NCBI GenBank assembly: GCA_022824315.1
Contig: JAJEAC010000156.1
Coordinates: 1-64,000 of the forward strand
Length of the DNA stretch: 64,000 nucleotides
DNA from: Silicimonas sp.
GTDB taxonomy: Bacteria > Pseudomonadota > Alphaproteobacteria > Rhodobacterales > Rhodobacteraceae
Direction of reading: 5' to 3'
Position numbers and translations under genes: made by a program. Positions within the stretch are counted from its first letter, which is position 1; every line of letters starts with the position of its first letter. Positions 45,010 to 54,563 of this stretch are shown piece after piece. The notes beneath the pieces are model-generated. The model did not search any database, was not told the origin of the DNA, and saw nothing but the letters and a program-made list of their open reading frames with translations.

Positions 45010-45669
45010 ATGGGCCAGGTGCCTCATAGGTTCTCGGCATCCGCCCTGCCGGACACCGTCCCCGTCTTTCCCCTGCCTGGCGCGTTGCTCCTGCCTCGGG
45101 CACGCCTGCCCCTTCAGATCTTCGAGCCGCGCTATCTCGCGATGCTCGACGATTCCATGAAGACCGCCGAACGGCTGATCGGCATGATCCAGCCGCGCGG
45201 GGGGAAGGCCGAAGGCGCCCCGGTGCTTTATGCGATCGGGTGCGCCGGTCGCATCACGGCATTCTCGGAGACTGACGACGGGCGGTACATGATCACGCTG
45301 ACCGGAATCTCGCGATTTCGGACCCGGCAGGAAGTGGAAGGATTCTCGCCCTACAGGCGATGCCAGGTGTCCTGGTCCGGGTTCGAGCGCGACCTTGGCG
45401 GAGTCGAGAAAGATGCCGGGCTGAACCGAGAGACCTTCTTTCCGCTGCTGCGGCAGTTTTTCGAGGCCGAGGAATTGCGCACCGACTGGGAGTCGCTGGA
45501 GGATGCGGAGGACGAGCTCCTGATCAACGCATTGTCAATGCTCTGCCCGTTCCAGCCCGAGGACAAGCAGGCGCTTCTGGAGGCCCCGTCGCTGGAAACC
45601 CGGCGCGAGACGCTGGTGACGTTGATCGAGTTCGCGATGCGGGGCGGGGGCGAGGAGATGTTGCAGTGA
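45010..45669 (+). CDS. LON N-terminal (substrate-binding) domain protein
   Basis: Protein of 219 aa with only the LON substrate-binding domain: [32 protein letters not shown] and IGMIQPR. The AAA+ and protease domains of Lon are absent, as is normal for this family. Exact role unknown; perhaps a protease adaptor. ATG 45010 is chosen; a TTG at 44995, overlapping the upstream stop, is an alternative start. Its stop overlaps the Trm112-like start (GTGA), so both belong to the thioredoxin operon. Confidence 0.9.
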   Translation: MGQVPHRFSASALPDTVPVFPLPGALLLPRARLPLQIFEPRYLAMLDDSMKTAERLIGMIQPRGGKAEGAPVLYAIGCAGRITAFSETDDGRYMITLTGISRFRTRQEVEGFSPYRRCQVSWSGFERDLGGVEKDAGLNRETFFPLLRQFFEAEELRTDWESLEDAEDELLINALSMLCPFQPEDKQALLEAPSLETRRETLVTLIEFAMRGGGEEMLQ

Positions 45670-45848
45670 GCGATGGGCCCGGATTTGACCGACGCATGAT
45701 AGAGGCACTTGTCTGCCCCGAAACCCGCGCGCCGTTGAGCTATGATGCCGATGCCCAGGAGCTGGTGTCGCGGGCCGCACATCTGGCCTATCCGATTCGT
45801 GACGGCATTCCGATCATGCTGGTGGATGAGGCGCGCAAGCTCGATTGA
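45666..45848 (+). CDS. Trm112-like (YcaR) small protein
   Basis: Protein of 60 aa starting with GTG that overlaps the previous stop. [32 protein letters not shown] and a final DEAR match the Trm112/YcaR family, whose members partner methyltransferases in many organisms. Only one Cys of the usual zinc-binding pair near the N-terminus is kept (CPET), so a zinc knuckle is unlikely. It ends 16 bp before the convergent hydroxylase gene. Confidence 0.88.
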   Translation: MSDGPGFDRRMIEALVCPETRAPLSYDADAQELVSRAAHLAYPIRDGIPIMLVDEARKLD

Positions 45849-45863
45849 CCGCCGGACGCCGGG

Positions 45864-47081
45864 TCAGAGTCTCTTGCCTCTCGACAGCTTCGGCAAATCC
45901 CCGGTCAATCCTGCCGCTTCGCGGATGAGGGCCCGCCGGAGGCCGGGAAATGCATTTGTCAGCCCAAGACCGACGTCGCGGAGCCCGCGCAACAGCGCCA
46001 TGTCGTTCGAGAACAGTCGGTTGAAGCCGTCTGTCGCCGCTGCCAGCGCCATCGTGTCGAAGCGCCGCCATTGCTCGTACCGCTTCAGGACCTCGGGTCG
46101 TCCGATGTCCTCGCCGCGCCGCGCCGCGCCGGTGACGACCTCGGCAAGGGCGGCCACGTCCTTGAGCCCGGCGTTCAGGCCCTGTCCGGCGAGCGGATGG
46201 ACGACATGCGCTGCATCTCCGACGAGAGCCACGCGGTCAGCGATAAAGCGTTCGGAAATCGAGATCCGGAGAGGATACGCAAAGCGGGGACCCGCCAGGG
46301 CAATGTCTCCAAGGAAGCTGCCGAAGCGTGGGCGAAGCTCGTCGAGGTAGTCGCCTTCGCTCATCGCCTGAACCGTTTCGGCACGTCCAGCCGCCTCGGT
46401 CCAGACGATCGAGGAGCGGTTGCCGGAAAGCGGCAGGATTGCGAGCGGTCCGGCCGGAATGAAGAACTGGTGGGCGATGCCTTGATGCGGTTGCACATGT
46501 GCAATCGTGCAGACCAGGGCCGTTTGGCCGTAACTCCAGCCCATGCGCCTGATCCCCGCGTGCCTGGCAATCAGGCTGTTCTGCCCGTCGCAGCCAACGA
46601 GAAGCCGGACACGCCGTGTCTCGCCGGAACCGAGGGTCACCAGCACTTCCGTGCCATCGACACGGTGTTCGATGACCCTGTCATCCATTTGCGTGACGCC
46701 CGAATCCTTGGCGACGTTGAGCAGTTCCGATCTCAAGTGTCGATCCTCGACCATATGCCCCATGGGGCCTTCCTCGATCTCGCCGTGATCGAAGGTCAGC
46801 ATGAGCGGCGACGGACCTTCGCCGGGGCGGCCGTCGGTGACCTTGATGCGCAGAATCGGCTGAACGTCCCTCAGCCGAGGCCAGACGCCGAGTGCTTGAA
46901 GCACGCGCATCGAGGAAATCGCGAATGCGTAGCTTCGGCCGTCAAAGTCGTCCGCCTTGCGTTCTGTGCGGGATCGGGGTTCGACGAGCATCACGCGAAA
47001 TCCCGCCGAAGCAAGCGCGAGCGCCGTCGCTGTGCCGTTAAGGCCACCGCCCGCAACCAGGATGTCGGCGTCAAGATCCAT
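45864..47081 (-). CDS. UbiH/UbiF/Coq6-family FAD-dependent hydroxylase
   Basis: Flavoprotein monooxygenase of 405 aa, probably hydroxylating the ubiquinone ring. The FAD dinucleotide-binding motif GGGLNGTATALAL is near residue 10, the central motif reads LVGCDGQNS, and the second FAD motif is GDAAHVVHPLAGQGLNAGLKDV. The start at 47081 is preferred; an in-frame ATG 12 codons upstream is possible, but beyond that the frame runs into the divergent amidase. Which ring position it modifies cannot be told from sequence. Confidence 0.9.
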   Translation of the reverse strand: MDLDADILVAGGGLNGTATALALASAGFRVMLVEPRSRTERKADDFDGRSYAFAISSMRVLQALGVWPRLRDVQPILRIKVTDGRPGEGPSPLMLTFDHGEIEEGPMGHMVEDRHLRSELLNVAKDSGVTQMDDRVIEHRVDGTEVLVTLGSGETRRVRLLVGCDGQNSLIARHAGIRRMGWSYGQTALVCTIAHVQPHQGIAHQFFIPAGPLAILPLSGNRSSIVWTEAAGRAETVQAMSEGDYLDELRPRFGSFLGDIALAGPRFAYPLRISISERFIADRVALVGDAAHVVHPLAGQGLNAGLKDVAALAEVVTGAARRGEDIGRPEVLKRYEQWRRFDTMALAAATDGFNRLFSNDMALLRGLRDVGLGLTNAFPGLRRALIREAAGLTGDLPKLSRGKRL

Positions 47082-47163
47082 GTCCGCATATGCACCGGCC
47101 CATCCGCCATTGTCCATGCGACACGCGGCAGCTACGATGCCCGTGACACGGCAGGAGGCATTC

Positions 47164-48486
47164 GTGCAGGATTGGCTGACAATGCGCGCCGCAGATCTCG
47201 GGCGCGGAATCGGGGCCGGCGAGATTGATCCGGCAGAACTCGTCGAGTCATTTCTTGCTGCGATCGAAGTGCATCCCGACGCGCCCCGCATATATGTTCG
47301 CGTCACGGCCGATCGCGCGCGCAGCGAAGCGCGCGCGGCACGCGACAGGGCACGATCGGGCATGCGCCTTTCGTCTTTGGACGGGGTGCCGGTGTCTTGG
47401 AAGGATCTCTACGACATGTCGGGGATTGCGACCGAGTCGGGAAGCGCCTTGCTGAAAGGCCGTGTTCCCCGCACGGATGCGGCGGTTCTGCGGAACGCGA
47501 CCCTGGCGGGGCTGGTCTCTCTCGGCAAGACCCACCAGACGGAGCTGGCGTTTTCCGGGCTTGGGCTGAACCCCGTCACCGAGTCCCCGCCATGCGTCAA
47601 TGATCCCGAGGCCGTCTCCGGCGGATCATCCTCCGGTGCGGCCGCTTCGGTAGCGTTCGGGCTCGCGGCGGCCGGCATCGGTTCGGATACCGGCGGTTCC
47701 GTCCGCGTGCCGTCCGCCTGGAATGACCTTGTCGGTCTCAAGACCGCCTGGGGACGACTTTCGCTTGAGGGTGTCGTGCCCCTCTGCCCTCGATTCGACA
47801 CGGTTGGACCGCTGTGTCGGTCAGTGGAGGATTCGGCGCTGCTGCTGGCTGCCCTCGAAGGGGTCCGGCCCGTGGATCTTGGCGAACCGGCACTTGCAGG
47901 CGCGAGGCTTGCAGTGCTTCGCACCGCGGCGTTCGACGGAATCGAGGATGAGCCGCGCAATGCGTTTGAGAGTGCGGTCGAGCGCCTTCGCGCCGCTGGT
48001 GCGCACGTCGATGACATCGAGGTTCCCGTGGTTGACGAAGCCATGACGCTGGCCCCGATACTCTACCCGGCGGAGGCATACGACACCTGGAAGGAAAGGA
48101 TCGAAGCCGAGGGTGACCTCATGTATCCCCCAGTCAGAAAGCGCTTCTTGCAAGGACGGTCGATCAGCGCGGAAAGCTGGCAGGCCGCTTGGGAGAAACT
48201 GCATGCGCTTCGAGAGGCCTATCGGGATGCCGCGAGCGGGTTTGATGCGCTGATCCTGCCGAGCGTGCCGATTCGCCCCCCGAAAGCCAGTGCGCTGCTG
48301 GCGGATGAGGAGGCGTTCACGCAGACGAACCTTCGGACGCTCCAGAACACCCGAATCGGCAACTTGATGGGGCTGGCGGCGCTGACGCTGCCCGTCGGCG
48401 CGGCATCCTGTGGCTTGATGCTCCAGGGATTCCGGGAGGAAGACATCGTCAGACTGGGTCTCGCGGCGGAGACGGCCCTGTCCTGA
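47164..48486 (+). CDS. Amidase signature family hydrolase
   Basis: Protein of 440 aa. The Ser-cisSer-Lys triad is Lys80 in VPVSWKDLYD, cis-Ser155 in GGSSSGAAAS and nucleophile Ser179 in GSDTGGSVRVPSA; the 24-residue spacing between the serines is standard. The start is GTG 47164, with AGGAGG 5 nt upstream; the longer frame reaching back over the divergent gene is not used. The family hydrolyses amides, allophanate or Glu-tRNA amide precursors. GatA itself is unlikely, because no gatB/gatC are beside it. Confidence 0.9.
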   Translation: MQDWLTMRAADLGRGIGAGEIDPAELVESFLAAIEVHPDAPRIYVRVTADRARSEARAARDRARSGMRLSSLDGVPVSWKDLYDMSGIATESGSALLKGRVPRTDAAVLRNATLAGLVSLGKTHQTELAFSGLGLNPVTESPPCVNDPEAVSGGSSSGAAASVAFGLAAAGIGSDTGGSVRVPSAWNDLVGLKTAWGRLSLEGVVPLCPRFDTVGPLCRSVEDSALLLAALEGVRPVDLGEPALAGARLAVLRTAAFDGIEDEPRNAFESAVERLRAAGAHVDDIEVPVVDEAMTLAPILYPAEAYDTWKERIEAEGDLMYPPVRKRFLQGRSISAESWQAAWEKLHALREAYRDAASGFDALILPSVPIRPPKASALLADEEAFTQTNLRTLQNTRIGNLMGLAALTLPVGAASCGLMLQGFREEDIVRLGLAAETALS

Positions 48487-48612
48487 CGTCGTCGAAAATG
48501 CCACAGGTTTTTGGGGCTGCATTCCAAATTCGCCATTTGGCGTGGACCGACGCGGCTTCCCCGGCTATTGTTCTGGAAAGCGGGGCGAAACGACCCCGGC
48601 ATTGAGGCAGAC

Positions 48613-49785
48613 ATGGAAGTTCCCGAGCGGTTTGCGAACCTTCCGGACTATACGTGGCCGCGCTTGCGGGCTCTCCTGGATTCTCACGCGCCAGGAGGAG
48701 AGGTTGTCGATCTGTCGATTGGCGAACCGCGACATGCCTTTCCCGAGTTCGTGAGCGCGACAATTTCGGCGCGTGCAGAGGACTTTGGCCGGTATCCGCC
48801 GAACCACGGCTCGCCCGAACTTCTTGCCGCGATTGCTGGATGGATTGAGCGCCGCTTTGGCGTGGCACTGGCCGAGGACCGATTGATGGCTCTCAACGGA
48901 ACGCGCGAAGGGCTGTTCTCCGCGTCCGTCGCGCTCTGCCCCGAAGCGAAGGGCGGCCGGCGTCCGTTCGTCCTGATCCCGAACCCGTTCTACCAGGCCT
49001 ACATGACCGGCGCGCTGGCCGCCGGGGCCGACCCGGTCTTTCTGCCTGCAACCCGAGAGACCGGCTTTCTGCCAGATCTCGACGCGATTGACCGGGATGT
49101 TCTGAAGCGCACCGCAGCCTTCTACATCTGCTCGCCGACGAATCCCCAAGGCGCGGTCGCGTCGCGTGACTATTGGCAAGCGGTCTTGGCTCTGGCCGAG
49201 GAGCACGACTTCCTGGTATTCGCGGACGAGTGCTACTCGGAGATCTGGCGATCCGATAGGCCGGTCGGAGCCCTCGATGCCGCCGCTGAAATGGACGCGG
49301 ACCCGGAGCGGCTGTTCGTCTTTCACTCGTTGTCAAAGCGATCGAGCCTGCCCGGGCTGCGCTCCGGCTTCGTGGCCGGCGGTCCGAGGGGCATCGCCGA
49401 AATCAGGCGGCTGCGTTCCTATGCAGGCGCACCGTTGCCCGGACCGATCCAGCAGGCTTCCGCACGAGCCTGGGGCGACGAGGAGCACGTCGAGGCCAGT
49501 CGGCAGCGATACGCACGCAAATTCGAAATGGCCGACCGCATCCTTGGCGGCATCGAAGGCTATGCCTCGCCACCGGCGGGCTTCTTCCTTTGGTTGCCGG
49601 TCCAGGACGGTGAGGATGCAGCGCTGAAGCTCTGGCGCGAGACAGGCGTGCGCGTGCTTCCCGGCGCCTATCTGGCCTCGGGCGGGCACGGGGCGAACCC
49701 CGGAGCCGGCTACATCCGGGTGGCAATGGTTGCCGACGAACCTGAACTCGAGCGCGGATTGGAGGACCTCCGCGACCGCCTGTGA
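48613..49785 (+). CDS. PLP-dependent aminotransferase, class I/II
   Basis: Protein of 390 aa of the fold-type I aminotransferases. The PLP Schiff-base Lys is Lys242 in HSLSKRSSLPGLRSGF. CSPTNPQGAV and FADECYSEIW provide the usual PLP contacts. In alphaproteobacteria such a gene beside ftsK is often labelled a succinyldiaminopimelate aminotransferase (DapC), but this is only a suggestion. The start at 48613 follows TTGAGGC. It is followed 15 bp later by ftsK. Confidence 0.88.
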   Translation: MEVPERFANLPDYTWPRLRALLDSHAPGGEVVDLSIGEPRHAFPEFVSATISARAEDFGRYPPNHGSPELLAAIAGWIERRFGVALAEDRLMALNGTREGLFSASVALCPEAKGGRRPFVLIPNPFYQAYMTGALAAGADPVFLPATRETGFLPDLDAIDRDVLKRTAAFYICSPTNPQGAVASRDYWQAVLALAEEHDFLVFADECYSEIWRSDRPVGALDAAAEMDADPERLFVFHSLSKRSSLPGLRSGFVAGGPRGIAEIRRLRSYAGAPLPGPIQQASARAWGDEEHVEASRQRYARKFEMADRILGGIEGYASPPAGFFLWLPVQDGEDAALKLWRETGVRVLPGAYLASGGHGANPGAGYIRVAMVADEPELERGLEDLRDRL

Positions 49786-49800
49786 ATGTGAGGTGAAGAC

Positions 49801-52440
49801 ATGGCATTTCAGACAAGATCCCGTGACCCGCTCTTCGACAGTGACACTCAGGCGATCATCGCGCGCCGAGGCAAGGAACTCCTTGGCCTCGTGCTTCTTG
49901 GTCTTGGCGTTGCGATCGCGCTGGCGCTTGGCTCCTATGCTCCGGACGAGCCGAGCTGGCGGTCGACGGCGGGAACGCCGGACGAGAATCTCTTGGGGCC
50001 GATCGGCGCGACCTTTGCCCTGCTCGTCTACGTGGTCATCGGTTACGCGGGGTGGGCCATTGCCCTGGTTCCCGTTGCATGGGGCTTGCGGTTCCTCCTG
50101 CAGCTTGGCGAGAAAACCGCATTGCGGCGCCTTATTTTCGCGCCTGTCGCGATTGCATTGGTGTCGATCTATCTTGCGACCCATGTCACGGGCGCGGAGT
50201 GGAAATACGCGTCCGGACTAGGTGGCCATTTCGGTGACGTCGTTCTGCACGGCGTTCTGGTTTTCCTGCCCGTGGACCTTGACATCGGGTTGAAGGCCCT
50301 TTCGGCAGCGCTCTTTGTCGGCTGCATCGCGCTGCTGGCCTACGTGCTGGGCGTGACGCGCAGCGAAGTCCGGCACTTTGCGCGTTTCCTGCTGCGAGGT
50401 CTTGTCCTGCTCTGGCTCACGGTCATCAATCTCCTCACCGGGAGCGTCGTCGGCGGTTGCCGAACAGCCATGCGAGCGTTCCGCAAGAGAGCGTCCGAGG
50501 CGGATTCCGACATGGGCTCGCAAGGTGACAATTCCCGCCCCGGCACGGCGTTTGGTGAACAGGGATTGCAGTCGGCGGACGGGTCCGGCCTCCCGGCCGA
50601 GCCCCCGCTGTCTCGCGAGATTGGCCGGATCGGGGAACGGATTGCAGATGTTGTCGAAAGTAGGGCGCAAGGATCGGGGCTCATCCTCCGCGAGGAACCG
50701 CCGCTTAGGCGGCCAGAAGATCCGGACGATCTGGTGGCGGCGGGGCACGTTCATCGTGATGTCGCCGAGGAGGACCGCTTCGACGAGCAACTCACCATGG
50801 CGGAGTCCGGCCGCATCGCGACGCCTGAGGCGAAGGCGAAGGTCGAGCACGCGACAAGGCGGCCCGCAAGGTCGCGCCGAGCTCGCGCCGAGGCAGAGCC
50901 TTCTCTGCCGTTCTCCGATCGCAAGGCCGAATTCGAGGTGCCGGCATTGGGCCTGCTGACCGACCCGATCACGATCAGGCGCCATTACCTTTCGGACGAG
51001 GCGCTGAAGGAAAATGCCCGGATGCTCGAGAATGTTCTCGATGACTATGGCGTCAAGGGCGAGATCGTCAGCGTGCGTCCCGGCCCGGTCGTCACAATGT
51101 ACGAGCTTGAACCCGCTCCCGGTCTTAAGGCCAGCCGCGTCATGGGCCTTGCAGACGACATCGCGCGCTCGATGTCCGCGCTTGCCGCACGCGTCTCCAC
51201 GGTGCCGGGGCGCACCGTCATCGGCATCGAGCTGCCAAACGACAATCGAGAGATGGTGGTCCTCCGGGAGATGCTGTCCACCCGCGACTATGGCGACAGC
51301 AAACAGCGCTTGCCGCTTGCTCTCGGCAAGAACATTGGCGGCGATCCGGTGGTTGCGGATCTTGCCAGGATGCCCCACCTCCTGATCGCCGGGACCACGG
51401 GGTCGGGCAAGTCGGTTGCGATCAACACGATGATTCTCAGCCTCCTCTACAAGCTGACGCCTGAGGAGTGCCGCCTGATCATGATTGATCCAAAGATGCT
51501 GGAGCTTTCCGTCTACGACGGCATTCCCCATCTTCTTTCGCCGGTCGTGACCGATCCGAAAAAGGCCGTGATCGCCCTGAAATGGGTCGTCGGCGAGATG
51601 GAAGAGCGCTATCGCAAGATGTCCAAGATGGGGGTTCGCAACATCGAGGGCTACAATGGCCGGGTCAAGGCCGCGCTGTCCAAGGGAGAGATGTTCTCGC
51701 GAACCGTGCAGACCGGCTTTGACGACGAGACAGGCGAACCCGTTTTCGAGACGGAGGAGTTCGAGCCGGAGACGTTTCCCTACGTTGTGGTGATCGTGGA
51801 CGAGATGGCCGACCTGATGATGGTCGCGGGCAAGGAAATCGAAGCCTGCATTCAGCGCCTGGCCCAAATGGCCCGGGCGTCCGGCATTCACCTGATCATG
51901 GCTACGCAGCGCCCGTCGGTTGACGTCATTACGGGGACCATAAAGGCGAACTTCCCGACCAGGGTCTCGTTCCAGGTCACGTCGAAGGTCGACAGTCGGA
52001 CGATCCTCGGAGAAATGGGTGCAGAGCAGCTGCTCGGGCAGGGCGACATGCTCTACATGGCTGGCGGCGGCAAGATCATTCGTGTTCACGGGCCATTTGT
52101 CTCGGACGAAGAGGTCGAGGACGTGGTCCGTCACCTCAAGGGCTTCGGGGCCCCGGAATTTGTAGCGGGCGTCGTTGCGGGACCGGACGAGGAGACGGTT
52201 TCGGACCTTGATCTCGTGCTTGGCCTCGGCGGAAACACGGATGGAGAGGACGCGCTTTACGATCAGGCCGTCCAGATCGTCATCAGCGACCGAAAGTGCT
52301 CGACATCCTACATTCAGCGCAAGCTTGCCATCGGCTACAACAAGGCTGCGCGGCTGGTCGAGCAGATGGAGGAGAGCGGTCTGGTCAGCGCTGCGAATCA
52401 CGTCGGCAAGCGCGAGATCCTCGTGCCCGAGCAGGGCTGA
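49801..52440 (+). CDS. ftsK: DNA translocase FtsK
   Basis: Protein of 879 aa that pumps DNA and helps chromosome dimer resolution at the division septum. The N-terminal ~210 residues hold four to five membrane helices. A short, charged linker of about 150 residues follows (relatively short for FtsK). The motor has Walker A GTTGSGKS at 531-538, and [11 protein letters not shown] as Walker B. The last ~65 residues are the gamma winged helix that reads KOPS sites ([20 protein letters not shown]). The ATG has GTGAGGTGAAG upstream. Confidence 0.96.
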   Translation: MAFQTRSRDPLFDSDTQAIIARRGKELLGLVLLGLGVAIALALGSYAPDEPSWRSTAGTPDENLLGPIGATFALLVYVVIGYAGWAIALVPVAWGLRFLLQLGEKTALRRLIFAPVAIALVSIYLATHVTGAEWKYASGLGGHFGDVVLHGVLVFLPVDLDIGLKALSAALFVGCIALLAYVLGVTRSEVRHFARFLLRGLVLLWLTVINLLTGSVVGGCRTAMRAFRKRASEADSDMGSQGDNSRPGTAFGEQGLQSADGSGLPAEPPLSREIGRIGERIADVVESRAQGSGLILREEPPLRRPEDPDDLVAAGHVHRDVAEEDRFDEQLTMAESGRIATPEAKAKVEHATRRPARSRRARAEAEPSLPFSDRKAEFEVPALGLLTDPITIRRHYLSDEALKENARMLENVLDDYGVKGEIVSVRPGPVVTMYELEPAPGLKASRVMGLADDIARSMSALAARVSTVPGRTVIGIELPNDNREMVVLREMLSTRDYGDSKQRLPLALGKNIGGDPVVADLARMPHLLIAGTTGSGKSVAINTMILSLLYKLTPEECRLIMIDPKMLELSVYDGIPHLLSPVVTDPKKAVIALKWVVGEMEERYRKMSKMGVRNIEGYNGRVKAALSKGEMFSRTVQTGFDDETGEPVFETEEFEPETFPYVVVIVDEMADLMMVAGKEIEACIQRLAQMARASGIHLIMATQRPSVDVITGTIKANFPTRVSFQVTSKVDSRTILGEMGAEQLLGQGDMLYMAGGGKIIRVHGPFVSDEEVEDVVRHLKGFGAPEFVAGVVAGPDEETVSDLDLVLGLGGNTDGEDALYDQAVQIVISDRKCSTSYIQRKLAIGYNKAARLVEQMEESGLVSAANHVGKREILVPEQG

Positions 52441-52867
52441 TTCGGAGGATCACGCCATTGGCGGAATGCCCTGCGGGAGCGGACGCCGAGGTTCCCCGGC
52501 AATCCCAGGTCCGCGGCACTGGATGACACTGCACAGGTCTGGCCGGCATGGGAGGAGGGTTGCGATTGCAATGGGTCCGACAAAGGCTGATCGGACCGCA
52601 AAGGCGATCCCGAACGAAAGGCTTGCGCGAATGGTGATGCAGGCACGTGCCATCCGAACGTTGACGGGCATCTGCGACGTTGCCGCCCAGGGCCCGTCAC
52701 GTTCCGCGCCTGATGACCTGGACAGGCGCGTTCGCCTCGTCGAGCGGAAGCCGAATACATCAAGAATGCGTGTGCCGGAGTTCTTCAACGATCTGTCGCT
52801 TGGTTTTGCACCGAATTTGTGCTTGTTCTCGGCCTGAACGATCATTGGACCGATACGGTCAGGAGGC
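52441..52867. other. Non-coding interval between ftsK and lolA
   Basis: A 427-bp stretch with no gene I can support. A plus-strand frame of about 90 codons (ending 52837) is open but has no family features or good ribosome binding site. The lolA promoter is probably in the AT-richer part near 52770-52840. Confidence 0.5.
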
Positions 52868-53476
52868 ATGATGCTACGTCGTACATTTCTTGCCAGTGGA
52901 ATCGCCCTCGCGACAACCCCTGTGCTTGCCGCGCAAAGACTGACCCTGGATGCGATTTCGCGCTACATCATGAAGATCACGCGCGCGAAATGCGATTTCG
53001 TGCAGGTCAACGATGACGGCACTCTCTCGACCGGCACCTTGTACGTCTCGCGCCCTGGAAGAATGCGCTTTGAATATAACGCTCCCGAAGACCTGCTGGT
53101 CATGGCAGGTGGCGGTCAGGTCGCCATTTTCGACGGCAAGTCGAACATTTCCGGTGCGGAGCGATACCCGCTGAGCAGGACGCCCTTGAACCTGATTCTG
53201 GAACGGAACGTCGATTTCGGGAGCCGCAACATGGTCATAGGCCATGAGTTTGACGGCACGGCCACCATCGTTACGGCACAGGATCCCAAGCACCCGGAAT
53301 ACGGCCATTTGCAGCTCAAGTTCACGGACAATCCGGTTGAACTCCGGCAGTGGGTGGTCTTCGACGGGCAGGGATCGAAGACGACCGTCGTTCTTGGGCA
53401 ACTCGAAACGCCCGTCGAATTGCCGGGCTCGTTGTTCAGCATTGAGTTCGAGGAAGCCACGCGGCGCGGCAACTAG
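52868..53476 (+). CDS. lolA: Outer-membrane lipoprotein carrier protein LolA family
   Basis: Periplasmic chaperone of 202 aa that ferries lipoproteins to the outer membrane. An N-terminal signal (MMLRRTFLASGIALATTPVLA) precedes the mature part. GTLYVSRPGRMRFEY and a following acidic/hydrophobic beta pattern are the LolA signature. CAGGAGGC lies just upstream of two consecutive ATG codons; either may be used. The stop overlaps that of the convergent transglycosylase (CTAG). Confidence 0.9.
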   Translation: MMLRRTFLASGIALATTPVLAAQRLTLDAISRYIMKITRAKCDFVQVNDDGTLSTGTLYVSRPGRMRFEYNAPEDLLVMAGGGQVAIFDGKSNISGAERYPLSRTPLNLILERNVDFGSRNMVIGHEFDGTATIVTAQDPKHPEYGHLQLKFTDNPVELRQWVVFDGQGSKTTVVLGQLETPVELPGSLFSIEFEEATRRGN

Positions 53477-54051
53477 ATCCGTCGGCAACGCCTCAATTGC
53501 GCGTCATACAGCAAGGCACGGCTCGACACCTCGTTGGCGATCCGCAGCAGCCATGGCTTGTTGCGGTGACTGCCGCGTCGGTAGCCTGCCCGGCCTTCGT
53601 GATAGGCAAGATACTGGTTTCGAGCGTCATGCAGTGGAATGCCCAAGTCCCGTTGCGAACCCTTGAAATACCAGCCCATGAAGTCGGTCGCGTCTCGGAT
53701 GTCGTTCCGGCGCGCGCCGTAGGCGCGCCGCTCGCGCTGATACTCCTCCCAGGTTCCGTCCAGGGCCTGGCTGTAGCCATAGGCCGAGCTTTGCCGACCC
53801 ATGGGAATGATCCAGAGAAAGTACTTGCGAGGCGTGCGCGCGTTGGCGACGAACTTGCTCTCTTGATAGATCGCCGCCATCTGCACCGCCACGGGAACAC
53901 CCCAGCGTTTCTGGGTCCGCTTCATGGCCGACAGGTAGTTCGGCCGTTGCTTGACGATCGAACACGCGTCGTCCAGGTTCCTGGGTGGCTCACGCTGGCC
54001 GCAGGCTGCAAGAAGAGCAAGCAGCAACGCGGCGACAAGGATTCTGCTCAT
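53473..54051 (-). CDS. Lytic transglycosylase SLT-domain lipoprotein
   Basis: Protein of 192 aa. The start at 54051 gives a lipoprotein signal ending in the lipobox LLAAC. The catalytic Glu lies in AAIYQESKF. It is followed by SSAYGYSQALDGTWEEYQ and a DFMGWYFKG segment typical of the short SLT family. It should cleave peptidoglycan glycan strands from the outer membrane or periplasm. Its 3' end overlaps lolA by 4 bp, tail to tail. Confidence 0.9.
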   Translation of the reverse strand: MSRILVAALLLALLAACGQREPPRNLDDACSIVKQRPNYLSAMKRTQKRWGVPVAVQMAAIYQESKFVANARTPRKYFLWIIPMGRQSSAYGYSQALDGTWEEYQRERRAYGARRNDIRDATDFMGWYFKGSQRDLGIPLHDARNQYLAYHEGRAGYRRGSHRNKPWLLRIANEVSSRALLYDAQLRRCRRI

Positions 54052-54236
54052 GCCTCGATCCGCCTCATTTTTGCGGCAGCATAGCAAGAACTTCCTGACT
54101 TGGGAAGAATGAGCGAACGGCGGGAGACAGGTTTGCGGCAGACCTGACCCGGCTTTTGGAAACGTGATTCTTGAAGTTTCCGCAAATTTGGCCGACAAGT
54201 GCACCCCTGCGCCATTGGACGCGAGGAGTCGCAGCC

Positions 54237-54563
54237 ATGTTCAAGTCGAAAGCGAAGTATTCGCTCGGTCAGGTCGTGCGCCACAAGAAGCACCCTTTCC
54301 GAGGCGTCATTTTCGACGTTGATCCCGTCTTTTCGAACAGCGAGGAGTGGTACGAGGCGATTCCGGAGGACAGCCGACCGTCAAAGGAGCAGCCGTTCTA
54401 CCACCTTCTGGCGGAAAACGAAGACAGCTATTACGTGGCGTATGTTTCCGAGCAGAACCTCGTCGTTGACAAGTCCGGCGAGCCCGTTGAACACCCGGGC
54501 CTGCCCGAGTTTTTTGGAGACTTCGATGACGGCCAGTACCCGCTTCAGGTGCAACTGAACTAG
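54237..54563 (+). CDS. hspQ: Heat shock protein HspQ (YccV family)
   Basis: Small protein of 108 aa. KYSLGQVVRHKKHPFRGVIFDVDP at the start, then QPFYHLLAEN and YVAYVSEQNL, are the YccV/HspQ signature. In E. coli HspQ regulates Lon and binds hemimethylated DNA. The start at 54237 follows GAGGAG; the longer frame from 54171 is not used. The stop overlaps the convergent gamma-glutamyltransferase stop (CTAG). Confidence 0.93.
   Translation: MFKSKAKYSLGQVVRHKKHPFRGVIFDVDPVFSNSEEWYEAIPEDSRPSKEQPFYHLLAENEDSYYVAYVSEQNLVVDKSGEPVEHPGLPEFFGDFDDGQYPLQVQLN

Noticed and set aside
50218-52401. 727-codon open frame on the minus strand opposite ftsK
   Set aside because: Antisense shadow of a GC-rich gene; ftsK on the plus strand has all expected motifs and the shadow has none.
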